Shown here: positions 27,642-40,446 of the stretch, piece by piece
How positions within the stretch are numbered: position 1 is the first letter of the stretch
How the letters are laid out: every line of letters starts with the position of its first letter
Position numbers and translations under genes: made by a program
The notes under the pieces: model-generated
The model's input: the letters and a program-made list of their open reading frames with translations, nothing else
Databases searched by the model: none
What the model was told of the DNA's origin: nothing
NCBI RefSeq assembly: GCF_000225505.1
Contig: NZ_BACI01000097.1
Location: 62,001-126,000 of the forward strand
DNA length: 64,000 bases
Direction of reading: 5' to 3'
Origin: Gordonia alkanivorans NBRC 16433
Lineage (GTDB): Bacteria > Actinomycetota > Actinomycetes > Mycobacteriales > Mycobacteriaceae

Positions 27642-29117
27642 TCAGTCGGTGATCAGCAACTCCTCGAAGGACTCGGTGACGTAGTCCGCCAGCACGGGCA
27701 GGTCGGAAATGACCCCGCGGTCGGCCATGAACGAGAACTGCAGCCGGTCACCGTATTCGACGACGCTGACCGCAAGCGCCCGCTGCGAGACGAGAACCGG
27801 GATGTAGAAGATCTCGCGGACCGGCACGCCGAGCACGAACCGGTCGGCGACCGGGGAAGTGCTCATCGCCACCGGGACGTTGTACGCGCGACTGTCGAGC
27901 GACCGGAACGCGCGGGAGCTGAAGTCGGCGAAGGGCACCATACCCAGCTCCGGGAACAGCGGGCTCGGGCCCGTGCTCATCCGCCGCGACGACTGCGCAT
28001 AACGCTCGGCGAGGCCCGCCACCTGGGCGAGACGCACCGTCGGATTCGACTCCCCGACAGGCAGGTCCGTCACGAAGCTCGGTTTGCCGAGGTTGATCCA
28101 GCCCGGTTCGGCCCCCGCCTCGACCTCCACCCCGGGGTCCCGCGGCGACAGCGGGATCACCACGCGGACGGTGTCGGCAGGCACCGCCGCCGGGTCGACG
28201 GACAGCATCCATCGCCGCACCACCCCCGAGATGATGGCGAGTTCCACGTCGTTGACGGTGCAGTTGTGGTGTTCGGCGATCTTGGCGCAGTCGCGCCGCG
28301 GCACCGACGCCGTGGTGAAGGTGCGGGTGGTCGTGCCCGTGTTGTTGAGTGGGCTGCGAGGAGCGGAGTCGGTGAGCTGGCCGACGACGTCACCGGCCCG
28401 ACGGACGGTTCTGCCGACCACCGAGCGCACCTCGGAGACCAGACCGTTGCCATGCACCATGGTCTCGACGAGATCGCCCGGACGGGCCATCGCCTCGGCG
28501 AGTGCACCCACGACCAGGTTCGCCGATCCCGGCGGCGACCCGGGCATCCACAGTTCCTCGGGCAGCTGCTCCGGCTCGTCGGTGAGGTCGCAGATGACCT
28601 CGCTGATCTCCGGATCGCCCGAAGAGTCGATCAGGCACCGGTGCGACTTGGTCAGGATCGCGAGCCTGCCGTCGGCCAGGCCCTCGATCAGGTACATCTC
28701 CCACAGCGGCCGGGTGCGATCCAACGGCCTGGACATCACCCGGGAGATGAGCTCGGCGAGGTCCGCGGGACCACCCGGCCGCGGCAACCCCGAGCGCCGG
28801 ATATGGAAGTTGATGTCGAAATCCCGGTCGTCGACCCACACCGGGCGGGCCAGTCCGAGCGTGACCTCACGGACCACCTGCCGGTACCGGGGCGCCAGCT
28901 GGAGCCGGTTCTCGACCAACGACACCAGCGACTGGTAGTCGAGCGCGGGTCGACGGGTCGCCGAAGCCGTGCCGTTCTCCCCGGGCGTCGGGTCGCCGGA
29001 CTTCTTCCCCTCGCCGACACAGGGGTCCACGACCAGCAACGCCCCGAGATGCGTCGTCGACCGGGAATCGTCGAGGAAGTAGTACATCGCGTCGCGCGGC
29101 GACAAACGGTTCACCAC
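27642..29117 (-). CDS. WS/DGAT-family acyltransferase-like protein with altered active site
   Basis: A 491-residue member of the wax ester synthase/diacylglycerol acyltransferase family (MVNRLSPRDAMYYFLDDSRS start, NDVELAIISGVVRRW, FADFSSRAFRSLDSRAYNVPV). The catalytic HHxxxDG motif reads HRCLIDS: the second, catalytic histidine is arginine and the glycine is serine. It may therefore be inactive as an acyltransferase or use another residue. It occupies the place of Rv3233c/Rv3234c (tgs3) as one uninterrupted gene; the ppk2 gene usually found nearby is missing. Confidence 0.82.
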   Translation of the reverse strand: MVNRLSPRDAMYYFLDDSRSTTHLGALLVVDPCVGEGKKSGDPTPGENGTASATRRPALDYQSLVSLVENRLQLAPRYRQVVREVTLGLARPVWVDDRDFDINFHIRRSGLPRPGGPADLAELISRVMSRPLDRTRPLWEMYLIEGLADGRLAILTKSHRCLIDSSGDPEISEVICDLTDEPEQLPEELWMPGSPPGSANLVVGALAEAMARPGDLVETMVHGNGLVSEVRSVVGRTVRRAGDVVGQLTDSAPRSPLNNTGTTTRTFTTASVPRRDCAKIAEHHNCTVNDVELAIISGVVRRWMLSVDPAAVPADTVRVVIPLSPRDPGVEVEAGAEPGWINLGKPSFVTDLPVGESNPTVRLAQVAGLAERYAQSSRRMSTGPSPLFPELGMVPFADFSSRAFRSLDSRAYNVPVAMSTSPVADRFVLGVPVREIFYIPVLVSQRALAVSVVEYGDRLQFSFMADRGVISDLPVLADYVTESFEELLITD

Positions 29118-29165
29118 GCCGCCGATCCTAGCCGTTCGGCTGCGTCGGGGCCGGACTCGACGGGC

Positions 29166-29771
29166 TCAGCAGAACTCGAGCGCCACGAGCTGCCAGCGGT
29201 ATTCGACCTGGCCGAGACCGGTTCGCGGGCCGGCGCCGCCGGGCCGCGGATCGTTCCCGCGCACACGGCGCGGCTTGCGCTCCACGCGCCCGGCGAAGGC
29301 GCGGACGCGCCCACCGCTGAGGTAGGAGCCGAACACCTCGGCAGCACTGGTGTCGCACAACTGGACGTGCACGCGCTGGAGGACCGTACCGCGAGCGGGT
29401 GGACCTCCAGGGGCACCGGCGGTTTCGGCCACACGGAAGGCGTCGTGACGAACCAGCGCCGCCACCTGATCGACGATCGACGGCGACACGGAGTCACCGA
29501 GGTGCGCGATCCCTCGTCGACGGTCGATGACCTCGAACAGCAGTCGCGACGTGGCGACGGTGAACCGCCGGGCCTCCACCGCGGCGGTCAGGGTCTTGCG
29601 TGACGGTCCCGCATCGGGACGCGGCCCCGGGAACACGGCGCGTACCGACCCGGAACCGACCGCCCCGGCACCCATCGCACCGGGGCCGGCCGGCTCATAC
29701 GTCGGGGCGGGCAGTACCCGAACCCGCGTCGTCCGTGTGGAGACGGGAGGAGGGGAGGTGAGTGTTTGCAT
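29166..29771 (-). CDS. Rv3235-family protein
   Basis: A 201-residue protein. The first 70 residues are proline/glycine/alanine-rich and probably disordered. The C-terminal domain (VATSRLLFEVIDRRRGIAHL.., ending YRWQLVALEFC) matches the Rv3235 family, found between tgs3 and secA in Mycobacteriales. No known activity. The ATG at 29771 is chosen since the upstream frame overlaps the secA region as read-through. It sits 52 nt after the secA stop. Confidence 0.75.
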   Translation of the reverse strand: MQTLTSPPPVSTRTTRVRVLPAPTYEPAGPGAMGAGAVGSGSVRAVFPGPRPDAGPSRKTLTAAVEARRFTVATSRLLFEVIDRRRGIAHLGDSVSPSIVDQVAALVRHDAFRVAETAGAPGGPPARGTVLQRVHVQLCDTSAAEVFGSYLSGGRVRAFAGRVERKPRRVRGNDPRPGGAGPRTGLGQVEYRWQLVALEFC

Positions 29772-29823
29772 GGAGATTGGACGCAGCCACTCCCCGTCGG
29801 GTTCCGCTTTCTCCCGGATTTTT

Positions 29824-32637
<2,814 letters not shown>

Positions 32638-32676
32638 CGTGGATCGAGTCCCTCACCTGTAGAAAACACACGGAAT

Positions 32677-32702
32677 CCGGCCCGTGCGAACGCACAGACC
32701 GG
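32677..32702 (-). terminator. 12-bp hairpin between hpf and secA
   Basis: In the minus-strand transcript CCGGUCUGUGCG pairs with CGCACGGGCCGG through ten Watson-Crick and two G-U pairs. On the plus strand the same positions give C-A mismatches, so the structure is orientated for minus-strand RNA. It lies 111 nt after hpf and 40 nt before secA: an hpf terminator or a secA leader element. Confidence 0.55.
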
Positions 32703-32812
32703 ATCCCATGGTAGCGAGGTGAGCTGAGCAGACCCTGATCGACCGGCACGTAACCGAGACGACTTCATCGTTCGGATTCGTCCGCGGCCGTCCGGAACCG
32801 CTCAGCCCGTGT

Positions 32813-33634
32813 TCATGTCAGGCGGATGAGGCCGTAGTCGAAGGCATGCCTGCGGTAGACCACCGACGGCTTGTCGCTCTCCTTGTCGTGGAACAGGAAG
32901 AAGTCGTGCCCGACGAGTTCCATCTCGTAGAGCGCGTCGTCGACGGTCATCGGTACCGCGGTGTGCTCCTTGACGCGGACGATCTGACCTGGGATGTACT
33001 CGTCGACACCGTCGTCCCACTCCCCGCGTTCGGTGGCCTCGAGCATGCCGGGGTCGCCGACATGCCCCTCCACGGTCAACTGGTTGTCGCGCAGCAGCGG
33101 CGCTCCGACCTCGGTGGCCTCGGCCACCGACTGTGGGCGCCGGTTGCCGTAGTGCACGCGCCGACGGTCCTTCACTCGCCGCAGCCGCGACTCGACCTTG
33201 TCGAGTGCATGCTCCAGGGCGGCGTAGAAGTTCTCACCGCAGGCCTGCGCACGGACGATCGGCCCCTTACCCGTCGCGGTGATCTCCACCTGCTGACAGA
33301 CCTTGGACTGTCTCCGGTTGCGTTCGTGGTTCAGCTCGACGTCGAATCGGTAGATCGTCGGATCGAAACGCTCGAGGCGGGCGAGCTTGTCGCCGACGTA
33401 GATGCGGTAATGGTCGGGTATCTCGACGTTCCGGCCGCTGAACACGACCTTGGCGATGGGCTCGGCGGGTTCGTCGGCGTCCACCGTTCCGGGTGGGCGG
33501 ACGAACGCGAACTCCTGGTCGTCGGAGTCGTTCTGGGCGGGTTGGTGGTCGGGCTCGAGGCCCTCCTCCACGGTCGGCCTGGGGTCTGCGATTTTCGGTT
33601 CGCGCTGGCCTTTGCGATGGATGACTGTGGACAT
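32813..33634 (-). CDS. hpf: Long-form ribosome hibernation promoting factor
   Basis: A 273-residue protein. An N-terminal extension (1-60, acidic) precedes the S30AE domain (VVFSGRNVEIPDHYRIYVGD.., about 62-165). The C-terminal dimerisation domain (VRVKEHTAVPMTVDDALYEM, HDFFLFHDKES) is also present. It binds the decoding site and pairs 70S ribosomes under stress. A strong AGGAGG precedes the ATG. The gene order secA-hpf-comF-lpqB matches Mycobacteriales. Confidence 0.95.
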   Translation of the reverse strand: MSTVIHRKGQREPKIADPRPTVEEGLEPDHQPAQNDSDDQEFAFVRPPGTVDADEPAEPIAKVVFSGRNVEIPDHYRIYVGDKLARLERFDPTIYRFDVELNHERNRRQSKVCQQVEITATGKGPIVRAQACGENFYAALEHALDKVESRLRRVKDRRRVHYGNRRPQSVAEATEVGAPLLRDNQLTVEGHVGDPGMLEATERGEWDDGVDEYIPGQIVRVKEHTAVPMTVDDALYEMELVGHDFFLFHDKESDKPSVVYRRHAFDYGLIRLT

Positions 33635-34019
33635 TCAACTACCTCCTGAATTGTTCCCGGCGGCGGTGGGGTCATCGTGATCTGTTGTCGCACTGATAAT
33701 TTGGCCGACGCCGAGGATTTGTCCATGCCAGCTGACAGCTGACACTCATCGACAGGGGCATCACCTCCCGAAAATCGGTCGTGTCCGGCGCGGGGACTCA
33801 ACTGTCCTCCCGGCAACCCGATGTACCCAAGACCGTAGTCGCAAGTTCGGGTATCGGCCACGTTTTGCCCCGCCGCGTCGGGTATCCCGGGACAAGTCGG
33901 GACCGAGGGCCCGCGCGCGGTGATCCCAAGGACTCGGACAACTCACCGAACAGGGCGGATCCCTCCACAGGCTCCGCCGGCCACACCTGGCGTGCGGCGC
34001 CCGGGTCTACGGTCGGGAC
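33635..34019. other. Divergent intergenic region between hpf and comF
   Basis: No convincing gene is present in these 385 bases; a plus-strand frame here has no ribosome site and atypical content. It holds the direct repeat AGCTGAC-AGCTGAC (33730 area). GGGTAT boxes occur at 33849-33854 and 33880-33885, the second preceded by GTTT (33862-33865) at 14 nt, resembling a SigF/SigB promoter. TACGGT (34008-34013) ends 6 nt before comF. Confidence 0.5.
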
Positions 34020-34688
34020 ATGGTCTGGGGTCAGGTGCCGGCCGCGGCGGCGGATCTGGTCTTCCCGGTGGTCTGCGGCGGGTGCGCACGGCCCGGGACT
34101 CCGTGGTGTGCCCGCTGCGAGACCGCCTGGCACGACGCTCCGGTCGCCGCCCGCCCGCGCATCTCACCGGGTGTGCCGGTGTGGGCCCTCGGTCGTTACC
34201 GGGGTCCCCACCGGAACGGGATCATCGCCGTCAAGGAACACGACCGCCGTGATCTGATCCCGCCGCTGGGCGCCGCACTCGCCCACGCCGTGCGGGTGCT
34301 GGCCGGGTGGGGCGAGCTACCCGACGCCGACCGACTGGCGTTGATCCCCGCGCCCACCCGCCGGCTGAGCGCACGACGCCGCGGCGGCGATCGGGTCGCC
34401 GCGATCGCCGAACACGCCGCACCACTCCTGGGTTCCCGTGTGACCGTCGCACCGCTGCTGATGACCGCGGCGACCGCCCGCGACTCCGCCGGACTCGACG
34501 CCCGGGCACGTGCTCGCAACCTCGCGGGGGCGGTCCGTCTCCGCGGCGGTGCGCGTCCACCGCACGGTGCCGCGGCGCTCCTGGTCGACGACGTGCTGAC
34601 CACCGGGGCCACTGCAGCCGAGTCGGTCCGCGTTCTGCACGCCGCCGGGATCGGGGTCGCGGCGGTCGTCGTCCTGGCCGCCGCCTAG
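34020..34688 (+). CDS. ComF-family phosphoribosyltransferase-like protein
   Basis: A 222-residue protein. The N-terminal zinc-type cysteines (CGGC and WCARCETAW) are followed by a type I PRTase domain with the PRPP loop ALLVDDVLTTGATAAESVRV at about 182-201. In competent bacteria ComF aids DNA uptake; in Actinobacteria the role is unclear. TACGGT ends 6 nt upstream of the ATG, suggesting a leaderless mRNA. It is convergent with lpqB, 19 nt apart. Confidence 0.87.
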   Translation: MVWGQVPAAAADLVFPVVCGGCARPGTPWCARCETAWHDAPVAARPRISPGVPVWALGRYRGPHRNGIIAVKEHDRRDLIPPLGAALAHAVRVLAGWGELPDADRLALIPAPTRRLSARRRGGDRVAAIAEHAAPLLGSRVTVAPLLMTAATARDSAGLDARARARNLAGAVRLRGGARPPHGAAALLVDDVLTTGATAAESVRVLHAAGIGVAAVVVLAAA

Positions 34689-34707
34689 GAAGATCCCGCC
34701 CCGGCGA

Positions 34708-36471
34708 TCAGGGCAGAACCGGGATCGCCCCGGCGATCATGGCGGGTTCGACCTCGGTCCAGTACTGGTCGGGCTGCCCGTTGTTGCTGCCGAGGCGCAG
34801 CACGCCGCGCTGATCCCCGACGTAGATGGTCGAGGCATTCGCCACCACGGCCCGCACCGGTGGGGACACGTTCCCGCTGAGCAGGCCGACCGCCGGGGTG
34901 CCGTTGATCGACAGCTGCACCACCGGGGACTCCGGCGCCTCCCGGGCGACGACCAGAGTCGTCGGTGACGCCCAGTCCAAGGACACCGCACGGTTGCCGA
35001 TGTTGTAGGCCGCGATCCGCGGGCTGGTCAACGACACCTGCCCCTCGGCGTTCGTCGACAGCACGGCGAACACGATCTGCCCGCCTACGACGAGGGCAAC
35101 CCGGACACCGTCCGGAGCCACCTGCATCTCGGTGATCGCGCCGCGCGCCACCCTCGGGATCGAGGATGCCTCGACCGGGACGGTCTGGGTGCCGTCGTCG
35201 TCGCGCTGCCACTGCACCGGCTTCCCGTCGACGGCCACCCACACAGCGTTCTCGTCGGCGCCGAAGGAGGGACGGGTGATGGACACCCCGCTGACGATCG
35301 GCCCGACGTCGCCGCCGTAGTCGCCGATCACGCACTCGAGCCGGCGGTCTCCAGCCGTCCGCACCGCGGCGACCCGCGCGCCGTTGTCGGAGATCGTCGC
35401 CGCCCGCACGTCGCGAGACGAACCGAGAGGTCCGCGCACCGGCACGGTCGCGGTGTCGGTCACCGCGCGCAATGCGCCGCCGGTGACGACGTTCAGGCCG
35501 ACGTCGGTGGACGGCACCGCGTTCGGATCGAAGGAGCGGAGGTCGGCGGGTTGCCATCCCGAGGCGCGTTCGGCGGCGAGGGGCGCACCGTCGGCGTCGA
35601 TCACGTACGGCCCGGAGATGTCGGCGTCGTCGAGGGTCCAGACGATCTGCGCGGCCAGCACCGTCCGATCCCGGCTCGACGCGTTGCCGATGCCGTAGAG
35701 GTCGACACGTACCCCGCCGCCGGCGAGGCCGACAACCGGCCCGCGCAGTGTCGAACCGCTCGGGAAGCCGCTGTCCACGGCCGCGGACAGGTCGGCGGCG
35801 GGTCCGGCGATGAGCCGGTTGACCAGCACCGTCGGATCGGTCGCCTGTCCTGCGTAGAACCAGCGCGGGTCCGGGACGAGTCGCCGGCCGGTGCGGTCGG
35901 AGAAGTAGAGCGAGACCGGACGGTAGGTGTTGTCGAACTGGTCGCGGTCGATCATCGCCCCGTTGGGCAGCGGCCCGTCGATGCGCCACTGGTCTCCCTG
36001 GCGGGTCAGGCTGATGCTGGTCTCGACCCGTCCCGACGCCGGCAGCAACTGCCCGTCGGATTTGAGCGTCCCGACGTTGTCGCCGGTCAGCCGCATGCGT
36101 ACGGAGTCCTCGTTGCGCTGGTCGACGAAGATGCTGATCTCGTCGAGGATCAGGGCGTCACCGCGGTCGTCCCACTGTTGCGAGGCCACCGGGGTCAAGA
36201 AAGCGCGCGCGGCATCGTGGCCGGACTCGGGATCGACCGTGGACTTCAAGAACGCGCGGACGAGGGCCTCGGGGTCCATGTCGGCCTGCGGCACCGGGGC
36301 CGCGTTGGTGGCACCCTCGCGCTGGAAGGACTTGATGGGCTGCGGTGAGGAGTCATTGGGGATCGACCCGCACGCCGACACCACGACCATCGCCACGGTC
36401 GCCGTCGCGACGGCGATCAGGAGCCCCAGAACACTCCGCCGGGGGTGTTCCGGATGACGTTCGACGCTCAT
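34708..36471 (-). CDS. lpqB: Lipoprotein LpqB (MtrAB accessory)
   Basis: A 587-residue lipoprotein: signal helix [20 protein letters not shown] with the lipobox cysteine at about 34, a GerMN domain (about 200-320) and a beta-propeller-like C-terminal half. In mycobacteria LpqB binds the MtrB sensor outside the membrane and tunes its signalling (established). Its start overlaps the mtrB stop by 4 nt, so the three form the mtrA-mtrB-lpqB operon. Confidence 0.95.
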   Translation of the reverse strand: MSVERHPEHPRRSVLGLLIAVATATVAMVVVSACGSIPNDSSPQPIKSFQREGATNAAPVPQADMDPEALVRAFLKSTVDPESGHDAARAFLTPVASQQWDDRGDALILDEISIFVDQRNEDSVRMRLTGDNVGTLKSDGQLLPASGRVETSISLTRQGDQWRIDGPLPNGAMIDRDQFDNTYRPVSLYFSDRTGRRLVPDPRWFYAGQATDPTVLVNRLIAGPAADLSAAVDSGFPSGSTLRGPVVGLAGGGVRVDLYGIGNASSRDRTVLAAQIVWTLDDADISGPYVIDADGAPLAAERASGWQPADLRSFDPNAVPSTDVGLNVVTGGALRAVTDTATVPVRGPLGSSRDVRAATISDNGARVAAVRTAGDRRLECVIGDYGGDVGPIVSGVSITRPSFGADENAVWVAVDGKPVQWQRDDDGTQTVPVEASSIPRVARGAITEMQVAPDGVRVALVVGGQIVFAVLSTNAEGQVSLTSPRIAAYNIGNRAVSLDWASPTTLVVAREAPESPVVQLSINGTPAVGLLSGNVSPPVRAVVANASTIYVGDQRGVLRLGSNNGQPDQYWTEVEPAMIAGAIPVLP

Positions 36472-38138
36472 TCGGCACCAGCCTCCACACCTGGTGTGCG
36501 GCCACCCGTCTTGGCGGCGGCCCGGGGTGCCGAGCCGACGGACTTCAGCGGCAGGGGCGAACCGAGCACCTTGTGGCCACGGACGAGCGGCAACGTCAGC
36601 CGGAAGCAGGCACCCTTGCCGGGTTCACCCCACGCCTCGAGTCGGCCCTGATGCAGGCGGGCGTCCTCGATGCTGATGGCCAGGCCGAGACCCGTGCCGC
36701 CAGAGCGTCGGAACCGCGACGGATCCGAACGCCAGAACCGGTTGAACACCAGCTTCTCCTCACCCGGCCGCAGCCCGATGCCCTGGTCGCGGACCGTGAT
36801 GGCGACGGCGTCGCCGTCGGACCGCATCGTGAGTGTCACCGGTTTCCGCTCGCCGTGGTCGATCGCGTTGGCGAGCAGGTTCCGCAGGATTCGCTCGACG
36901 CGGCGCGGATCGATCTCGGCGAGCACCGGTTCGGCGGGCAGGTCGAGGACGAGCTCGGTCCCGGTCTCCTCTGCCAGGTGCCGGACGGTGGCCAGCGCGC
37001 CGTCGATCGGGATGGCCATGTCCATCCGTTCCGCCGCCAGCTCGGCCATCCCGGCGTCGTGGCGGGAGATCTCCAGCAGCTCGTTGAGCAGCGTTTCGAA
37101 CCGGTCAAGTTCCTTGTCCAGCAGCTCGACCGAACGCTTCCGTACCGGGTCGAGTTCGTCGCGGCCCTCGTAGAGCACGTCGGACGCCATCCGCACGGTG
37201 GTCAGTGGTGTCCGCAGCTCGTGGCTGACGTCGGAGGTGAACTGGCGCTGCAGGCCTCCGAACTCCTCGAGGTGGGTGATCTGCTTCGACAGGCTCTCGG
37301 CCATGTCGTTGAACGACATCGCAAGACGGGCCATGTCGTCCTCGCCGCGAACGGGCATGCGCTCCTTGAGACGGCCGTCGGCGAACCGGACGGCGATCCG
37401 GGAGGCGGACCGCACCGGGATGACGACCTGCCGGGAGACCAGCCAGGCGATGGCCGCGAGCAGACCCAGCAGGACGATGCTGCCGGTCAGCAGGGTGCCG
37501 CGGACGAGGTCGACGGTGTTCTGTTCCGCGGTCAGCGGGAACACCAGATACAGCTCGAGCCCAGGCACCGAGGCGTTGGTGGGGGTACCCACGATCAGGG
37601 CCGGCGCCTGTCCGCCGGAACCGTCGGGCACCTGGGTGTACTGGTAGGCCACCTGGCCGCCGCGGACCATGTCCCGCAGGTTCGACGGCACCTCGGCGGT
37701 CGGGCCGACACCGCTGGCAGCACTGCTCTCGGACGCGCCGGGGACGAGCAGCACGGTGTCGAAGGCGCCGACCGTGCCGGACGCCTGCCCGGTGTCGGCA
37801 TCACGGTCGGTGAGCAGCGATCGCGTCTGACGCAGCCGGTTCTGCACCGACATGTTGCCGGCGCCGCTGGACAGGTCGCGTTCCACCGAGATACGGGCAC
37901 GGTCGATCTCCTCGGTGGCCGCGGCCAGCTTCACGTCGAGAAGGCGGTCGGTGATCTGGGAAACCAGCACGAAACCGAGAATGAGCAGCACAACGACCGA
38001 CAGCAACAACGTCGACGCCACGACCCGTAGCTGCAACGAGCGCCGCCAGATGTGCCCGAAGGCACGTCCGACAGCGCCGGCAGCGCGGGTGAAACGCCCG
38101 AAAGTGCTGTTGACCCGTCGTCGAGATCGACCGATCAC
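36468..38138 (-). CDS. mtrB: Sensor histidine kinase MtrB
   Basis: A 556-residue kinase: two membrane helices (about 38-60 and 215-240) enclosing an extracellular domain, HAMP (about 240-295), HisKA with [16 protein letters not shown], and HATPase_c ([35 protein letters not shown]). With MtrA it controls cell-wall hydrolase genes and division. It overlaps mtrA upstream and lpqB downstream by 4 nt each. Confidence 0.97.
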   Translation of the reverse strand: MIGRSRRRVNSTFGRFTRAAGAVGRAFGHIWRRSLQLRVVASTLLLSVVVLLILGFVLVSQITDRLLDVKLAAATEEIDRARISVERDLSSGAGNMSVQNRLRQTRSLLTDRDADTGQASGTVGAFDTVLLVPGASESSAASGVGPTAEVPSNLRDMVRGGQVAYQYTQVPDGSGGQAPALIVGTPTNASVPGLELYLVFPLTAEQNTVDLVRGTLLTGSIVLLGLLAAIAWLVSRQVVIPVRSASRIAVRFADGRLKERMPVRGEDDMARLAMSFNDMAESLSKQITHLEEFGGLQRQFTSDVSHELRTPLTTVRMASDVLYEGRDELDPVRKRSVELLDKELDRFETLLNELLEISRHDAGMAELAAERMDMAIPIDGALATVRHLAEETGTELVLDLPAEPVLAEIDPRRVERILRNLLANAIDHGERKPVTLTMRSDGDAVAITVRDQGIGLRPGEEKLVFNRFWRSDPSRFRRSGGTGLGLAISIEDARLHQGRLEAWGEPGKGACFRLTLPLVRGHKVLGSPLPLKSVGSAPRAAAKTGGRTPGVEAGAE

Positions 38139-38812
38139 GGCGGGCCGGCCTTGTAGCCGACCCCCCTCACAGTCAGGACGACCTCAGGGTTCTCCGGGTC
38201 GGTTTCGACCTTCGCGCGCAGACGCTGGACATGCACGTTCACGAGTCTAGTGTCCGCCGGATGACGGTAGCCCCACACCTGCTCGAGGAGCACGTCGCGG
38301 GTGAAGACCTGCCGCGGCTTGCGAGCGAGCGCGACCAGCAGGTCGAACTCGAGCGGGGTCAGCGAGATCGGCACACCGTCGCGGGTGACCTTGTGCGCGG
38401 GCACGTCGATCTCCACCGGGCCGATCGACAGCAGCTCGGCCGGTTCCTCGTCGGTGCGGCGCAGGCGGGCGCGCACACGGGCGACGAGCTCCTTCGGCTT
38501 GAACGGCTTGACCATGTAGTCGTCGGCGCCGGATTCGAGACCCAGCACGACGTCGACGGTGTCTGACTTCGCGGTCAGCATGACGATCGGGACGCCGGAG
38601 TCGGCACGCAGCACACGGCACACGTCGATGCCGTTCATGCCCGGGAGCATGAGGTCGAGCAGCACCAGGTCGGGGCGGATCTCCCGCACCGCGGTGAGTG
38701 CCTGGGTACCGTCACCGACCACGAAGGGTTCGAAACCCTCGCCGCGCAACACGATCGTCAGCATCTCGGCGAGAGCGGCGTCGTCGTCGACGACGAGGAT
38801 GCGAGGCTTCAT
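38135..38812 (-). CDS. mtrA: Response regulator MtrA
   Basis: A 225-residue OmpR-type regulator. The receiver has [12 protein letters not shown] and the phospho-acceptor aspartate in [13 protein letters not shown] (about 53), plus MLTAKSD; the C-terminal winged helix carries [20 protein letters not shown] and [16 protein letters not shown] 38812 gives the N-terminus [10 protein letters not shown], like other MtrA; an upstream extension lacks a ribosome site. It is essential in M. tuberculosis. It diverges from tmk. Confidence 0.97.
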   Translation of the reverse strand: MKPRILVVDDDAALAEMLTIVLRGEGFEPFVVGDGTQALTAVREIRPDLVLLDLMLPGMNGIDVCRVLRADSGVPIVMLTAKSDTVDVVLGLESGADDYMVKPFKPKELVARVRARLRRTDEEPAELLSIGPVEIDVPAHKVTRDGVPISLTPLEFDLLVALARKPRQVFTRDVLLEQVWGYRHPADTRLVNVHVQRLRAKVETDPENPEVVLTVRGVGYKAGPP

Positions 38813-38910
38813 GTGTCCAATGGTGACACCATCGTGATGAAAGCGTGGTGAATGACGCGCCGGAGGCGTACGTTCTCGCCCGATTCGTCCCACCCCATAG
38901 ACTCCTCCGC

Positions 38911-39543
38911 GTGGGTCAGTTGATAGCGGTGGAGGGGCTCGACGGCGCCGGTAAGAACACCTTGGTGGCCGGTCTGGTCGAGCGCTGGACGGCGTCGGGC
39001 CTGCGGGTCGCGACGTTCACCTTCCCCCGCTACGGGCAGTCGGCGACCGCCGACATCGCCTCGGAGGCACTTCACGGCTCGCACGGCGATCTCCGGGACA
39101 GCGTGTATGCCATGGCGCTGCTCTTCGCCCTCGACCGGGCCGACGCCGCCGCGGACATCACCGCGGCGACCGGATCGAACGACATCGTCATCCTCGACCG
39201 CTACGTCGCGTCGAACGCGGCCTACAACGCCGGTCGCCTGGAACAGGACGCCGACGGCGAGGTCGTGCGGTGGGTCGCCGACCTCGAGTACGGACGGTTC
39301 GGCATGCCGGTCCCCGACCGCCACGTCTTGCTGGGGGTGCCCGCCGAGGTGGCCATGCAGCGTGCCGAGAGCCGGGCCGCCGTCGACGCGAGCCGGGCAC
39401 GCGATGCCTACGAACGCGACAGCGACCTGCAGCGCCGCGTCGACGCGGTGTATCGCCAACTCGCCGAGGCCGACTGGACGTCCCCGTGGCACCGGTACGA
39501 CGGCGAGGACATCGCCGCGCTGGCCGGCCTCCTGACCCGCTGA
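38911..39543 (+). CDS. tmk: Thymidylate kinase (dTMP kinase)
   Basis: A 210-residue kinase making dTDP from dTMP. P-loop IAVEGLDGAGKNT at residues 4-16, DRY (VILDRYVASNAAYNAGR) and a lid region. The P-loop ends KNT, as in mycobacterial Tmk. I select the GTG at 38911 because TAGACT (38898-38903) ends 7 nt before it, a leaderless signal, and the P-loop then begins near the N-terminus as usual. The longer frame from 38845 is not supported. Confidence 0.93.
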   Translation: MGQLIAVEGLDGAGKNTLVAGLVERWTASGLRVATFTFPRYGQSATADIASEALHGSHGDLRDSVYAMALLFALDRADAAADITAATGSNDIVILDRYVASNAAYNAGRLEQDADGEVVRWVADLEYGRFGMPVPDRHVLLGVPAEVAMQRAESRAAVDASRARDAYERDSDLQRRVDAVYRQLAEADWTSPWHRYDGEDIAALAGLLTR

Positions 39544-39653
39544 CCTCCGACCGATCCGTCGACCGCAAGTCACCCCGACGGGCGTCATTCGGACGTACGC
39601 CACCCCGCCGACCGGGCTCTGCCGTCGACAAGGCTCTTCGCTAGCCTGGATCA

Positions 39654-39677
39654 ATGACTGGGGAGGGGGTCGAATGA
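39654..39677 (+). CDS. Seven-codon upstream ORF coupled to the next gene
   Basis: TAGCCT (39642-39647) ends 6 nt before an ATG that opens a seven-codon frame (M T G E G V E) whose TGA overlaps the ATG of the next gene (ATGA at 39674). Its GGGGAGGGGG stretch doubles as the ribosome site of that gene. A leaderless mini-ORF that delivers ribosomes to the main start is inferred. Confidence 0.4.
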   Translation: MTGEGVE

Positions 39678-40435
39678 CCTATCAGCCGCCACCACCCGGT
39701 GGCCCACCGCCACCGTTCGGGCCCGGTCGGCCCGGGTACCCCCAGGGGCCCGGCCCCGGTGGACAGCGGCCGTATTCCGGGCAGTTCCCGCCCGCGTCGC
39801 AGCCGCGACCTCCCTACGGCCCGTACGGAGCCCCGCCGCCCTACGGCGTCCAGAGACCCGGGCCCTATGCCCCGGGCGGCGGCTACGGAGGCCCTCCCGG
39901 CGGTCCCCCGCCGCCCGAGCGCAACACCGGCGCGATCGTCGCCTGGATCACCGGCGGCGTCGCCGTCATCGCCCTGGTCGCCCTCGTCGTCACCCTGGTC
40001 GTGACGTCGTCCGGACCGGAGGATTCCTCTGTCGCGACAGGTTCGAGCACCTCGTCGAGCACCTCTCCGGGTGGTTCGACGAGCACCGACTCCGACCCCG
40101 AATCCGCCGACTACGCAGCGCTTTCCCAGATCCGCGCTGCCCTGCAGAACTACGTGTCAGCTCGAAACGCACGCGACGTCGTACGCATGAAGGCCGCGGT
40201 CTGCACGCAGTCGCGGGAGCGCATCACCGGCCCGCCGCCCGCCGAGGACGGCATGATCGTGCTCGACGGTTTCCTCGAGACGGTCTTCGACGGCAACGTC
40301 GCCCAATCCGAGGTCGTGTCCCATCTCGAAAAGGGCAGCCGCCGAACCGAATCCGAGAAATCCAAGGAACGGTTCCTGAAGGAACGCGGCTCGTGGATCT
40401 ATTGCCCTGACGCCGAACCCGACATCGGGGCCTGA
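39674..40435 (+). CDS. Proline-rich single-pass membrane protein
   Basis: A 253-residue protein. Residues 1-80 are proline/glycine/tyrosine-rich (repeats such as PPPGGPP and PYGP) and probably cytoplasmic. One membrane helix follows (IVAWITGGVAVIALVALVVT, about 88-112), then a Ser/Thr linker. The extracellular C-terminal domain (DYAALSQIRAALQNYVSARNA.., with two cysteines) resembles the Rv0361/DUF4878-like fold. Function unknown; such proteins are common cell-envelope factors of Mycobacteriales. A strong GGAGG-rich site precedes the start. Confidence 0.75.
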   Translation: MTYQPPPPGGPPPPFGPGRPGYPQGPGPGGQRPYSGQFPPASQPRPPYGPYGAPPPYGVQRPGPYAPGGGYGGPPGGPPPPERNTGAIVAWITGGVAVIALVALVVTLVVTSSGPEDSSVATGSSTSSSTSPGGSTSTDSDPESADYAALSQIRAALQNYVSARNARDVVRMKAAVCTQSRERITGPPPAEDGMIVLDGFLETVFDGNVAQSEVVSHLEKGSRRTESEKSKERFLKERGSWIYCPDAEPDIGA

Positions 40436-40446
40436 CCCCAAAACGC

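Noticed and set aside
27162..29603. 813-codon plus-strand frame across 27162-29603
   Set aside because: Antisense to the Rv3231c-like and WS/DGAT genes; arginine/histidine/glycine-rich with no motif or ribosome site.
33781..34257. 158-codon plus-strand frame before comF
   Set aside because: No ribosome site, low-complexity content, and it runs into comF in a different frame.
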